Part shown: piece by piece, positions 38,028-47,399 of the stretch
How the letters are laid out: each line of letters starts with the position of its first letter
Numbering within the stretch: position 1 is the stretch's first letter
Origin: Bradyrhizobium sp. 186
GTDB lineage: Bacteria; Pseudomonadota; Alphaproteobacteria; Rhizobiales; Xanthobacteraceae
Direction: 5' to 3'
Length of the DNA: 64,000 nt
NCBI RefSeq assembly: GCF_023101685.1
Contig: NZ_CP082164.1
Location: forward strand, 9,517,001-9,581,000
The notes under the pieces: model-generated
Told to the model about the DNA's origin: nothing
The model's input: the letters and a program-made list of their open reading frames with translations, nothing else
The model's database searches: none
Program-made: the position numbers and the translations under genes

Positions 38028-38609
38028 CTAGATCAGCTTGATTGCGATCACGAAGCCCAGCACGAGCACCGCGGCGCCAATCGCCACCCACAATCCGAGA
38101 TGCTTCTCGATCCTGACCCGGATCCAGTCGCCATAGCGGTTGAGCAGGATCGCCACGATGAAAAAACGTCCACCGCGCGCAACGATCGAGCACAGGATGA
38201 ACAGGCCGATATTGTAACCGGCAAAGCCCGAGGTGATGGTAACGAGCTTGTAAGGGATCGGCGTCAGGCCCTTGAGCAGGATGATCACCGCGCCCCACTC
38301 GGCATAGGAGGCGCGGAAGGCATCGACCTTGTCGCCGAGGCCATAGACCTGGATCAGCCAGTGGCCGACCGAGTCAAAGAGCAGCGCTCCGATGGCGTAG
38401 CCCAGCAGGCCACCAACCACCGAGGTCGCAGTGCAGACCGCCGCATAGACCCAGGCGCGCTGCGGGCGCGCCAGCGACATCGGGATCAGCATCACATCCG
38501 GGGGGACGGGAAAGAAGGAGCTTTCTGCGAAAGCCACGGCGCCCATGATCCAGAGCGCGTAGGGCTTATGGGCGGCGTCAATGCACCAGTCGTAGATACG
38601 TTTCAGCAT
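38028..38609 (-). CDS. YqaA/DedA-family membrane protein
   Basis: 193 residues from ATG 38609. Family motifs: AFAESSFFPVPPDVMLIPMS, the LLKGLTPIPYKLVTITSG segment near the middle, and the ARGGRFFIVA segment at the end. VTT/DedA-type (SNARE-associated) proteins are lipid scramblases or flippases in several bacteria; the specific lipid here is unknown. Confidence 0.85.
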   Translation of the reverse strand: MLKRIYDWCIDAAHKPYALWIMGAVAFAESSFFPVPPDVMLIPMSLARPQRAWVYAAVCTATSVVGGLLGYAIGALLFDSVGHWLIQVYGLGDKVDAFRASYAEWGAVIILLKGLTPIPYKLVTITSGFAGYNIGLFILCSIVARGGRFFIVAILLNRYGDWIRVRIEKHLGLWVAIGAAVLVLGFVIAIKLI

Positions 38610-38675
38610 GGCGCCGCGATGAAGCACCATGGGGCGGATTTGTCCATGCCGAGATTGAGGCGATTTGTGACGTTT

Positions 38676-39080
38676 CTAGTGGCGCTTGCGCGCCACCCGC
38701 CCCTCCAGCGCGACAATCGGCCGCCTGGCGGCAACGCGCGGTGACGCAACTTTGGGCAGCTTCATCGGCGACTTCGGCAGCTTCTCGGCGATGCCGAGCA
38801 TGTCTTCCCGCCGCGTCATTTCGCGCCAAACGTCCTCAGGGCGCACGCCGGCCGACGCCCAGAGCACGGTGAGATTGTAGAGCAGGTCAGCACTTTCCCG
38901 GATCACGGCTTCGCTATCGCCGTTGACCGCATCGATCACGACCTCGATGGCCTCTTCGGCCAGCTTTTTCGCCATTTTGGAAGGACCACGCTGAAACAGC
39001 CGCGCGGTGCGCGATGTTGCCGGATCAAGGTCCCTGGCCGCGAGCACAGCCAGATATAGCCGCTCAAGCGAATCACTCAT
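38676..39080 (-). CDS. hisE: phosphoribosyl-ATP pyrophosphatase-like protein (HisE type)
   Basis: 134 residues. The MazG-like HisE fold is visible: KMAKKLAEEAIEVVIDAVNG and ESADLLYNLTVLWASAGVRP, with the EExxE and ExxD metal-binding patterns. HisE removes pyrophosphate in histidine synthesis. It has a basic Arg/Lys/Pro-rich tail of about 35 residues beyond the normal end and is not beside other his genes, so it may be a second copy. Confidence 0.8.
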   Translation of the reverse strand: MSDSLERLYLAVLAARDLDPATSRTARLFQRGPSKMAKKLAEEAIEVVIDAVNGDSEAVIRESADLLYNLTVLWASAGVRPEDVWREMTRREDMLGIAEKLPKSPMKLPKVASPRVAARRPIVALEGRVARKRH

Positions 39081-39198
39081 GGTACTCGAAACTACTCTAA
39101 ACCAATGGCGAGCGCGTTAACGCCCGACGTAAAAAGCAAGAAACAAGCCGCCGCGGCAAGCGCGACGGCATGTTGTGGTCAATCGTTGGTGGCCAAAG

Positions 39199-39585
39199 CT
39201 AGTAGCAGTTCGTGTAGTAGCCTTGGCCGCAGAGCTCGGACGGAGCGGTGCCGCCGTAACGCTGATACTGGTAGTTCGGGCCCGGACCGTAATAGGGGCC
39301 GTTGCCGTAGTAGGCAGGCCCGCTGTAATAGGCAGGGCCGCTGTAATAGGCGGGACCGCCATAGTACGGCCCGTCGTCGTAGGCGTAAGCGTTGCGGGTC
39401 GCCGCGATTGCAAGCCCGGTGCCGACGATGCCGGCAAAGGCTGCGGCAGCCGCCGCGCCGCCGCCGCCATGCCAATGGCGGCCGCCTGCGTACGAGGCGG
39501 TTGGGGCGACCGCGGTCAGCGCCAGCACTGCGGCGGTAGCAAGGACGGCCTTGCGGCCGGCAAACTTCGAAAATCTGTCAAACAT
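39199..39585 (-). CDS. secreted protein with Tyr-Tyr-Gly-Pro repeats
   Basis: 128 residues; AGGAGG precedes ATG 39585. Signal peptide, Gly/His stretch (GGRHWHGGGGAAAAAAF), a second hydrophobic segment, then tandem YYxGPA units (GPAYYSGPAYYSGPAYYGNG), ending ELCGQGYYTNCY. Resembles the Bradyrhizobium BA14K-like small secreted proteins; function unknown. Confidence 0.72.
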   Translation of the reverse strand: MFDRFSKFAGRKAVLATAAVLALTAVAPTASYAGGRHWHGGGGAAAAAAFAGIVGTGLAIAATRNAYAYDDGPYYGGPAYYSGPAYYSGPAYYGNGPYYGPGPNYQYQRYGGTAPSELCGQGYYTNCY

Positions 39586-39809
39586 GTGTTGGACCCTCCT
39601 TGGGACCTCCAATGGCGCCTGGAGACAGGCTCATGTCTCTCAAACACCCGCATCCCATGTTGGGTTCCCCAACCCCAACACAAGCTGAACGGGGTTGCGT
39701 GATCGTGACGCAACCGCCGCTCATCCGCCGTTCATGTTGGCGCGGACAGAGTTATCGCCAGCCGGCGCTGCGAGCGTCATGAAACCACAATGCGGGACCG
39801 GCGCGACTG

Positions 39810-40859
39810 ATGTTGGGATTCAAGACAATCGTCCTCCGCTGCCTGCTGGCTCTTTCGATCTCGCTTGCCACCCTCGCCGCACGCGAGGTCAATGCGGCCG
39901 AGACCGCCGCGCCGTCCGCGGCGATCCACTTCACCTTCGACCGCCCGCTCGATGCGAGCATGGCGCCGTTCTTCCTCGCCGCAAAAGACGGCAGGTTCGG
40001 CGCCGAGCGTCTCAACGTGTCCTTCAACACCGCGGCGGGATCGCCGGAAACAATTGCGCGCGTCGCCAAGGGCGACAGCGAGCTCGCGCTCGTCGACATG
40101 AACGAGTTGATCCGCTTTCGCGACAAGGACGATGCGGCGCCGGTCAAGGCGGTGTTCGTGCTGTTCAACCGCGCGCCTTACGCGATCGTCGCCCGCAGGA
40201 GCCGCGGCGTCCACCTCTTGCCCGATCTCGACGGCAAGACTGTCGGCGCTGCCGACGGCGACCTGTCGATGCGGCTGTGGCCGGCGCTGGCGCAGCAGAA
40301 CGGCATCAATACCGCGCATGTGAAATTCCACAAGATGAGCGCAGCGGTACGCGAGCCGATCCTCTCCGCGGGACAGGTCGATGCCGTGGCCGGCTTCAGC
40401 TATCTTTCGGCGGTCAACCTGCGCGACCGCGGCGTACCGGGGAGCGATCTCGTCGTGCTGCGCTATGCCGACTATGGCTGCGAGGCCTATGGCTTTGCCG
40501 TGATCGCCAATCCCGCTTTCGCCGCGGCGAAGCCAGACGCGGTGAAAGGATTTGTCCGCGCATTGATCGCCGGCATCAACGCGACCGTCAAGGAGCCCGC
40601 GCGTGCGGGGGACGAGGCCGCAAGCCGCATCGACGATGGCGACCGCGACCTGGAGCTGGAACGCCTGCGCACCGTGCTCGTCGACAACATTCTGACCGAC
40701 GAGGTCCGTCGCAACGGCCTCGGCGGGATCGACCCGGCACGCCTGGAGCGCTCGATCGACCAGGTCGCACAGGACTTCAAATTCCGCAAGCGGCCCGCCG
40801 CGGGCGATATTTTCGACGACCGCTTCCTGCCGCCGGTGCAGGGGCGGCTGATCAATTGA
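39810..40859 (+). CDS. NMT1/SsuA-type ABC transporter substrate-binding protein (orphan)
   Basis: 349 residues with signal peptide (VLRCLLALSISLATLAA). Type II periplasmic binding fold of the NMT1/SsuA/TauA group: FTFDRPLDASMAPFFLAAKD, LDGKTVGAADGD, and VDAVAGFSYLSAVNLRDRGV. Family ligands include aliphatic sulfonates, taurine, and pyrimidine precursors. No permease or ATPase gene is adjacent, so the rest of the transporter is elsewhere. Its stop is followed in the same frame by a toxin remnant. Confidence 0.8.
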   Translation: MLGFKTIVLRCLLALSISLATLAAREVNAAETAAPSAAIHFTFDRPLDASMAPFFLAAKDGRFGAERLNVSFNTAAGSPETIARVAKGDSELALVDMNELIRFRDKDDAAPVKAVFVLFNRAPYAIVARRSRGVHLLPDLDGKTVGAADGDLSMRLWPALAQQNGINTAHVKFHKMSAAVREPILSAGQVDAVAGFSYLSAVNLRDRGVPGSDLVVLRYADYGCEAYGFAVIANPAFAAAKPDAVKGFVRALIAGINATVKEPARAGDEAASRIDDGDRDLELERLRTVLVDNILTDEVRRNGLGGIDPARLERSIDQVAQDFKFRKRPAAGDIFDDRFLPPVQGRLIN

Positions 40860-40970
40860 GACGCAGATCTTGACCTTTGGTACACGGTCCATGTGAATGG
40901 ACCGTGGTGCATCACTTTCGAGTTCGAGAATGGTGAGGCCTATCGGGTCGATTTCGAGCAACATCACTAA
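40860..40970 (+). pseudogene. higB: truncated HigB/RelE-type toxin remnant
   Basis: Immediately after the binding-protein stop, in the same frame, the sequence reads LWYTVHVNGPWCITFEFENG then EAYRVDFEQHH, matching the C-terminal third of HigB/RelE ribonucleases (typical VNxQWRxxF-W/ENGDAY). The first about 60 residues are missing, so the toxin is not functional. It sits 16 bp upstream of an intact HigA gene, the normal toxin-first order. Confidence 0.65.
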
Positions 40971-40986
40971 CTGAGCCGAGAGCGCC

Positions 40987-41298
40987 ATGGCCGAATATCC
41001 TGCCAAGAGAAATCCGCGTCGCTGTCCCGTTCATCCCGGTGCAGTGCTCCGCGAAGACATGCTGCCGGCCTCGGGCAAGACCAAGGTCGAGATCGCGCGC
41101 CTCTTGAGCATTTCGCGGCAGCATCTTCACGACATCATGGAAGAGAAGAAGCCGCTATCGCCGGAGGTGGCGGTGCGCGTCGGAAAGCTGTTTGGAGGCG
41201 GCGCCGGCATCTGGGTCCGGATGCAGGCCGCTTACGACACCTGGCACGCGGAACAGACGGTGGACGTGAGCCATATCCCCACCTTGAAGGTGGCCTGA
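40987..41298 (+). CDS. higA: HigA-family antitoxin, orphan
   Basis: 103 residues. PVHPGAVLREDMLPASGKTK then VEIARLLSISRQHLHDIM form the Xre-type HTH with the HPG box of the HigA/VapA family, and GGGAGIWVRMQAAYDTWHAE is the conserved C-terminal helix. Its toxin partner is reduced to a C-terminal remnant just upstream, so it may now act only as a regulator. Confidence 0.85.
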   Translation: MAEYPAKRNPRRCPVHPGAVLREDMLPASGKTKVEIARLLSISRQHLHDIMEEKKPLSPEVAVRVGKLFGGGAGIWVRMQAAYDTWHAEQTVDVSHIPTLKVA

Positions 41299-41372
41299 GA
41301 CGTCCACACCAGTGTAGTCTTGCGACTCTTCAGTCGGTTGACTGACGACCTTCCCGCGGTCAAGCGTATCTC

Positions 41373-43169
41373 ATGTCCATTTTTCGCCTCTACACTCGCG
41401 TTCTCGAGCTGCTCGGCAAGGAGGCACGGCTGGGCTGGCTGCTCGCGGTCGTCAATCTCCTGCTTGCGGGCTCGCAGTTCGCCGAGCCGGTGCTGTTCGG
41501 CCGCATCGTCGACGTGCTCTCCGGCAAGACGGAGGCCGGATCGAGCTCGGCTTGGCCATTCCTGATCGCCTGGGTCGCGTTCGGGCTGTTCACCATCGCC
41601 TGCAGTGCGCTTGTCGCGCTGCAGGCCGACCGGCTCTCCCACCGCCAGCGCCAGGCGGTGCTGACCAGCTATTTCGAGCACATCCTGCAACTGCCGCTGA
41701 CCTTCCACTCCGGCACCCATTCCGGCCGGCTGATGAAGGTGATGCTCAACGGCACGGACGCGCTGTGGCGGCTGTGGCTCGGCTTCTTCCGCGAGCATTT
41801 TGCCGCGATCCTGTCGGTCGTGGTGCTGCTGCCGCTGTCGCTCTATCTGAACTGGCGGCTCGCGATCCTGCTGTTCGTGCTCTGCATCGTGTTCACCGCG
41901 CTGACGACCTTCGTCGTGCGCAGGACCTTCGGCATGCAGATGGAGGTCGAGGAGCATTACAGCGAGCTGTCCGCGCGCGCCTCCGACGCTCTCGGCAACG
42001 TCGCTCTGGTGCAGAGCTTTGTACGCGTCGAATCCGAGGTGAAGGGCTTGCGCTCCGTCGCTGATCAGCTGCTCGCGGCGCAGATGCCGGTGCTGTCGTG
42101 GTGGGCGCTCGTCACCGTTATCACGCGCGCCTCCACCACCATCACGGTGCTGGCGATCTTCACGCTCGGCATCGCGCTGCACGATCAGGGGCTCACCTCC
42201 GTCGGCGAGATCGTGATGTTCGTGAGCTTCGCCACGCTTCTGATCCAGAAGCTCGAGCAGGTCGTGAGCTTCATCAACAACGTGTTCATGGAAGCGCCGC
42301 GGCTGCGCGAGTTCTTCAACGTGCTCGATGCGGTGCCCGCGGTCCACGACCGGCCCGACGCGATCGATGCCGGGCGCCTCTCAGGCCTCGTCGAGTTCAA
42401 CGACGTCACCTTCTCCTATGACGGCAAGCGGCCGGCGGTCGAGGACCTCTCCTTCACCGCGCTGCCCGGCCAGACCATCGCGCTGGTCGGCGCGACCGGC
42501 GCCGGCAAGTCGACTGCGATCGCGCTTCTGCATCGCGCCTTCGATCCGCAATCCGGCTTCATCAGGATCGACGGCATGGACGTGCGCGGCGTGACGCTGA
42601 CGTCGCTGCGGCGGAACATCGGCGTGGTCTTTCAGGAGGCGCTGCTGTTCAATCGCTCGATCGCGGAGAATTTGCGCGTCGGCAAGCCGGATGCGACCGA
42701 AGCCGAGATGCGCAAGGCGGCGGAACGCGCGCAGGCGCTCGAATTCATCGATCGCAGCGGCGGCTTCGAGACCAATGCCGGCGAGCGCGGCCGCATGCTC
42801 TCCGGCGGCGAGCGACAGCGGCTGTCGATCGCGCGCGCGCTGCTGAAGGACCCGCCGATCCTGATCCTGGACGAGGCGACCAGCGCGCTTGACGCCGTCA
42901 CCGAGGCCAAGGTGAATGCCGCTCTCGATGAAGTGATGAAGGGCCGCACCACCTTCGTGATCGCCCACCGTCTCTCCACCATTCGCAATGCCACGCGGAT
43001 TCTGGTGTTCGAGAACGGGCGCGTGATCGAAGGCGGAACTTTCGATGAACTCGTGGTCAAAGGCGGCCATTTTGCCGAACTCGCCAGGGCGCAGTTCATG
43101 GTTCAGGAGAATGCACGGGCCAGCGTGACAGCGGCTGAGGCTGCTGCGACTGCGGCCAAGTCCCCATAG
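41373..43169 (+). CDS. ndvA: cyclic beta-1,2-glucan ABC exporter (NdvA/ChvA-like)
   Basis: 598 residues: an N-terminal six-helix ABC exporter membrane domain (about 1-320) fused to an ATPase (about 340-570) with Walker [10 protein letters not shown], signature LSGGERQRL and Walker [14 protein letters not shown]-loop VIAHRLST. The N-terminal region ([34 protein letters not shown]) resembles NdvA/ChvA, which export periplasmic cyclic glucans needed for osmoadaptation and nodule invasion in rhizobia. No ndvB-type glucan synthase is nearby, so a different glycan is possible. Confidence 0.78.
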   Translation: MSIFRLYTRVLELLGKEARLGWLLAVVNLLLAGSQFAEPVLFGRIVDVLSGKTEAGSSSAWPFLIAWVAFGLFTIACSALVALQADRLSHRQRQAVLTSYFEHILQLPLTFHSGTHSGRLMKVMLNGTDALWRLWLGFFREHFAAILSVVVLLPLSLYLNWRLAILLFVLCIVFTALTTFVVRRTFGMQMEVEEHYSELSARASDALGNVALVQSFVRVESEVKGLRSVADQLLAAQMPVLSWWALVTVITRASTTITVLAIFTLGIALHDQGLTSVGEIVMFVSFATLLIQKLEQVVSFINNVFMEAPRLREFFNVLDAVPAVHDRPDAIDAGRLSGLVEFNDVTFSYDGKRPAVEDLSFTALPGQTIALVGATGAGKSTAIALLHRAFDPQSGFIRIDGMDVRGVTLTSLRRNIGVVFQEALLFNRSIAENLRVGKPDATEAEMRKAAERAQALEFIDRSGGFETNAGERGRMLSGGERQRLSIARALLKDPPILILDEATSALDAVTEAKVNAALDEVMKGRTTFVIAHRLSTIRNATRILVFENGRVIEGGTFDELVVKGGHFAELARAQFMVQENARASVTAAEAAATAAKSP

Positions 43170-43347
43170 CACTGTCGAAATTCGGCCTATTTCATCGCTG
43201 AATACCCGCCCGAAGCCCCTATTCTCGACGCACCAGCCGGTATAGGTTTGCGACGCCGCAAGCGGCGACGCTGGATTTCAGAAACCGACGATCAGATCAC
43301 GAGAGCCGCCCGGAACCGGCGGGTCTCCAAGGACCGGAAATCGGATA

Positions 43348-44832
43348 GTGCACGCACTTCGCCTGCTGCTTCGCCTCTCTTTGTTCAACCTGTTCGCCGC
43401 GGCACTCGCATGTGCTGCGCTGCTTGCACCGCGCGCGGCGAGCGCGGAAGCGCTGCTCCTGATCGAAGCCGACAGCGGCAAGGTGTTGCAGGCGGATAAC
43501 GCGACCATTCCCTGGTATCCGGCCTCCGTCACCAAGATCATGACCGCTTATGTGACGCTGAAGGCGGTCAAGGACGGCAAGCTCACACTCGACACGCTGC
43601 TCACGGTATCGCCGACAGCGGCCTCGCAATCGCCCTCGAAGATGGGGTTCCGTCCGGGAACACAGCTCACCGTCGACAACGCGCTGAAGATGATGCTGGT
43701 GAAGTCGGCGAACGACATGGCCGTGGTGCTCGCCGAAGGCGTCGGCGGGTCGATCGACGGCTTCTCCGCGATGATGAACGATACCGCGATGAAGCTCGGC
43801 ATGACGCAGACGAGCTACGTCAACCCCAACGGTCTGCCGGCCGACGGTCAGATCACGTCCGCGCGGGATCTCGGAATTTTGGCACGCTCGTTCCTGCGCG
43901 ACCTGCCGGAATACGAATCCTTCGTGCATATCCCGGCGATCCGCTTCGGCAAGCGCGTCACAGGCAATTTCAACAAGCTGATCGGCCGCTATCCCGGCGC
44001 CGACGGTTTCAAGACCGGCTTCATCTGCGCCTCCGGCTATAATCTCGTGGCATCGGCCACGCGCAACGGCCGCCGGCTGATCGCGGTGGTGCTCGGCGCC
44101 AACTCCGGCACCGCGCGCGCGGTGAAGGCGGCGCAGCTGCTCGAGCGCGGCTTCTCGCAGGACAATCTGTCGTGGCTGCGTCCGTCGCTCGGCACCGTCG
44201 AAAACCTCGTGCCGGTCGATGCCTCGCCGCCGAACCTGCGCGACGACATGTGCGGCGGCCACCGCAAGCGGCCGGCCAGCGACGATGACGACGCGCTGAT
44301 CGCAACCAATGGCGGCACCACCGGATCGGCCTCGGCCACCGGCGGCGAAGCCCAGGTGACGTTCTTCACCGCGGGCCTTCAGCCGCCCTTGATGAAGGCC
44401 TCCGAACTGATGGCCTCGGCGGCGGCGTCCGCAGAGCCCGTGCTGGTGTATACCGGCCCGACCCGCACCGGCACCGCCCTGATCGCGGCGGTCGCGGCCG
44501 ATGCCGACCAGCAGGTGACCCCGAAACCGCGTGGCAAGAAGTCGCGCGTCGCCAAGAAGCCTGACGCTGCCGACAAGCCCAAGGACACGAGCAAGGACGC
44601 CGGCAAGGATACCAAGCCGGTTGCGGCAAAGCCGGATGCCAAGCCGGGTGACGCCAAGAGCGGTACAAAGAGCGACACCAAGACCGCAGCCAGGCCGGCC
44701 GCGAGCAAGCATGCCGCGGCCAAGCCCGATGCGGCGGCAAAACCTGCTGTAAGCGGCGATCAGGCGGCCAAGCCGGCCAAGCCCAAGGCGGCCACCAAGC
44801 CTGCGGCCAAGCCCGCGCCCAACAACAGTTAA
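43348..44832 (+). CDS. D-alanyl-D-alanine carboxypeptidase (PBP5/6-type) with long charged tail
   Basis: 494 residues, GTG start, signal peptide ending ASA. Penicillin-binding motifs: SVTK (within YPASVTKIMTAYVTL), SAN (VKSANDMAV) and KTG (GFKTGFICASG). A domain of unknown role follows (about 260-390). The last about 90 residues are a low-complexity Lys/Ala/Pro/Asp tail (KPDAKPGDAKSGTKSDTK in part) resembling histone H1, different from the amphipathic anchor of E. coli PBP5. It trims peptidoglycan pentapeptides. Confidence 0.88.
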   Translation: MHALRLLLRLSLFNLFAAALACAALLAPRAASAEALLLIEADSGKVLQADNATIPWYPASVTKIMTAYVTLKAVKDGKLTLDTLLTVSPTAASQSPSKMGFRPGTQLTVDNALKMMLVKSANDMAVVLAEGVGGSIDGFSAMMNDTAMKLGMTQTSYVNPNGLPADGQITSARDLGILARSFLRDLPEYESFVHIPAIRFGKRVTGNFNKLIGRYPGADGFKTGFICASGYNLVASATRNGRRLIAVVLGANSGTARAVKAAQLLERGFSQDNLSWLRPSLGTVENLVPVDASPPNLRDDMCGGHRKRPASDDDDALIATNGGTTGSASATGGEAQVTFFTAGLQPPLMKASELMASAAASAEPVLVYTGPTRTGTALIAAVAADADQQVTPKPRGKKSRVAKKPDAADKPKDTSKDAGKDTKPVAAKPDAKPGDAKSGTKSDTKTAARPAASKHAAAKPDAAAKPAVSGDQAAKPAKPKAATKPAAKPAPNNS

Positions 44833-44948
44833 CGGCTGCTCGACACGAGACCACGCCCGCACTTCGCAGCTGCGGCAGCGCCGCTTGCCGCGATTCCGGT
44901 AGCCACCCCCCGGCCTTTGTCCTAAGCCTCGAACGCTTGCCACCAGTT

Positions 44949-44970
44949 CCGGCAGGCTCGATACTGCCGG
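44949..44970. promoter_or_regulatory. inverted repeat upstream of fadD
   Basis: CCGGCAG-N8-CTGCCGG lies about 55 bp before the fadD start. It could be an operator for a fatty-acid regulator or an RNA hairpin; no T-run follows. Assignment is tentative. Confidence 0.3.
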
Positions 44971-45023
44971 CAAATAGGCAAGCCCGAGACACAACGGGCT
45001 CAGGTCAAGAGAGGGGAGTTTCC

Positions 45024-46709
45024 ATGGAGCGCATCTGGCTCAAGCAATATCCGCCCGGCGTGCCCGCTGACATCGAGCCGACCCAATACGCATCGCTGGT
45101 CGACCTGCTGGAGGAGAGCTTCGCCAAGTTCGCCGACCGCAAGGCGTTCATCTGCATGGACAAGTCGATCAGCTATCGCGAGCTCGACCAGATGTCGGTC
45201 GCGCTTGCTGCCTATTTGCAAGGCCGTGGGCTCCAGCGCGGCGCCCGCGTCGCGATCATGATGCCGAACGTGCTGCAATATCCGGTCGCGACCGCGGCCG
45301 TGCTGCGCGCCGGTTTCGCGGTGGTCAACGTCAACCCGCTCTACACGCCGCGCGAGCTCGAGCATCAGCTCAAGGATTCCGGCGCCGAAGCCGTCATCGT
45401 GCTGGAGAACTTTGCCCACACCGTCCAGCAGGTGATCGCCAAGACGGCTGTGAAGCATGTCATCGTGGCCAGCATGGGCGACCTGCTCGGCTTCAAGGGT
45501 GTGATCGTCAATCTCGTCGTCCGCCGCGTCAAGAAGATGGTGCCGGCCTGGTCGTTGCCGGGCGCGGTGTCCTTCAACGACGCGCTGTCGGCCGGCCGCG
45601 GTGCGACGTTCAACAAGCCGAAGCTGTCGCCCGGCGATGTCGCCTTCCTGCAATATACCGGCGGCACCACCGGCGTCTCCAAAGGCGCCACCCTGCTCCA
45701 CCGCAACATCGTCGCCAACGTCTTGCAGAACGACGCCTGGCTCCAGCCGGCGATCGCCGCGCCTCCGCATGTCGATCAGCTCATGATCGTCTGCGCGCTG
45801 CCGCTCTACCACATCTTCGCGCTGACGGCCTGCTACCTGCTCGCGGTGCGCGCCGGCGGCTGCAATCTGCTGATTCCCAACCCGCGCGACATCGCGGGCT
45901 TCGTCAAGGAATTGGCGAAGTACCAGGTCAACAGCTTCCCGGCGGTCAACACGCTGTACAACGGGCTGATGCATCATCCCGACTTCAAGAAGCTCGACTT
46001 CTCCAAGCTGAAGATCTCCAACGGTGGCGGCATGGCGGTGCAGCGCACCGTCGCCGAGCAGTGGAAGGCGGTGACCGGCTGCTTCATCGCTGAAGGCTAC
46101 GGCCTGTCGGAGACCTCGCCGACACTGACCTGCAATCCGGCGACCACGACCGATTTCTCCGGCTCGATCGGCATCCCCGTGCCCTCGACCTGGATCTCGA
46201 TCCGCGACGACGACGGCAACGAGGTGCCCCTGGGCCAGCCCGGCGAGATCTGCGCCAAGGGCCCGCAGGTGATGTCGGGATATTGGAACAGACCGGAAGA
46301 CACCGCCAACGTGATGACGGCGGACGGCTATTTCCGCACCGGGGACATCGGCGTGATGGACGAGAGGGGTTACACCAAGATCGTCGACCGCAAGAAGGAC
46401 ATGATCCTGGTCTCCGGCTTCAACGTCTATCCGAACGAGATCGAGGAAGTGATCGCGAGCCATCCGGGCGTGCTGGAATGCGCCGTGATCGGCATCCCCG
46501 ACTCCAAGTCGGGGGAGGCGGTGAAGGCCTTCGTGGTCAAGAAGGACCCGAACCTCACCGCGGAAGAAGTGATCAAGTTCTGTCACGGGCAGCTCACCGG
46601 CTACAAGGTGCCCAAGCACATCGAATTCCGCACCGACCTGCCGAAGACCAATGTCGGCAAGATCTTGCGACGGCAGCTCCGCGACGAGAAGAAGGCCGAG
46701 GCGGCGTAA
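45024..46709 (+). CDS. fadD: long-chain fatty acid-CoA ligase
   Basis: 561 residues, ATG 45024 with GAGGGGAG upstream. AMP-binding motif LQYTGGTTGVSKGATLLHRN, YGLSETSPTLTCNP, and adenylation-domain hinge GYFRTGDIGVMDERGY; C-terminal Lys in TDLPKTNVGKILRRQLRD. Length and motifs match bacterial FadD, which activates exogenous fatty acids for beta-oxidation. A DUF924 gene starts 15 bp after the stop. Confidence 0.9.
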   Translation: MERIWLKQYPPGVPADIEPTQYASLVDLLEESFAKFADRKAFICMDKSISYRELDQMSVALAAYLQGRGLQRGARVAIMMPNVLQYPVATAAVLRAGFAVVNVNPLYTPRELEHQLKDSGAEAVIVLENFAHTVQQVIAKTAVKHVIVASMGDLLGFKGVIVNLVVRRVKKMVPAWSLPGAVSFNDALSAGRGATFNKPKLSPGDVAFLQYTGGTTGVSKGATLLHRNIVANVLQNDAWLQPAIAAPPHVDQLMIVCALPLYHIFALTACYLLAVRAGGCNLLIPNPRDIAGFVKELAKYQVNSFPAVNTLYNGLMHHPDFKKLDFSKLKISNGGGMAVQRTVAEQWKAVTGCFIAEGYGLSETSPTLTCNPATTTDFSGSIGIPVPSTWISIRDDDGNEVPLGQPGEICAKGPQVMSGYWNRPEDTANVMTADGYFRTGDIGVMDERGYTKIVDRKKDMILVSGFNVYPNEIEEVIASHPGVLECAVIGIPDSKSGEAVKAFVVKKDPNLTAEEVIKFCHGQLTGYKVPKHIEFRTDLPKTNVGKILRRQLRDEKKAEAA

Positions 46710-46723
46710 GCGCGCCTTGGTTC

Positions 46724-47279
46724 ATGCCAGAGCTCGGCGACATCAAGCCGGCGGACATTCTCGCCTTCTGGCGCGAAGCCGGTCGCGACCGTTGGTACAA
46801 GCGCGACGATGCGTTCGACGCGGACATCAGGCGCCGCTTCCTCGCGCTGTGGCAGAAGGCGGCCGCCGGCGGATTGGCGTCCTGGGAGGCAAGCGATGAC
46901 GGTGCGCTGGCGCTCGTCATCGTGCTCGACCAGTTTCCCCGCAACATGTTCCGCGGCGACGCCAGCGCCTTCTCCAGCGATGCGCTGGCGCGCGACGTCG
47001 CCCGCCGCGCCATCGATCGGGGCGCAGATCGCAGGATCGACCCCGGCCTGCTCGAATTCCTCTACATGCCCCTGATGCATTCCGAGCACCTGCACGACCA
47101 GCTGCACTGCGTCGCGCTGTTTCAAGACACCGACAATGCCGAAGAACCTGAAATACGCCGAGGAGCATGCCGATATCATCCGCCGGTTCGGCCGCTTCCC
47201 TCACCGCAACGGCCTGCTGGGACGCGAGACCACGCCGGACGAGCAGGCCTTCCTCGATAGTGGCGGCTTTTCCGGCTGA
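46724..47279 (+). pseudogene. DUF924-family gene, frameshifted
   Basis: The first frame reads PADILAFWREAGRDRWYKRD, VIVLDQFPRNMFRGDASAFS and LEFLYMPLMHSEHLHDQLHC, typical of DUF924. Past VALFQDT (about 47120) it loses similarity. The other frame resumes PKNLKYAEEHADIIRRFGRF and ETTPDEQAFLDSGGFSG, the normal end of the family. One added base near 47119-47125 would explain it. If the base is an error the gene is intact (about 184 residues). Confidence 0.8.
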
Positions 47280-47399
47280 TGACATGACCGTGAAGGGCCG
47301 GTGCTCTCGCTGCTTCGCATGTCGCTTCTCTTGCCGGCAATATTGTGCAGGCCCGCCGCACAGTCTAAAAAGCAGGACCGATTTTCAGGGAGACTGACG

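Noticed and set aside
39810..41298. Genuine fusion of the NMT1 binding protein with HigB
   Set aside because: A TGA separates them; only readthrough could join them, and the HigB part lacks its N-terminal two thirds.
43297..44994. 565-codon open frame opposite the DD-carboxypeptidase
   Set aside because: Shadow of the SVTK/SAN/KTG gene and of its low-complexity tail, which naturally leaves the opposite strand open.
45000..46619. 539-codon open frame opposite fadD
   Set aside because: Antisense shadow of a complete acyl-CoA ligase.
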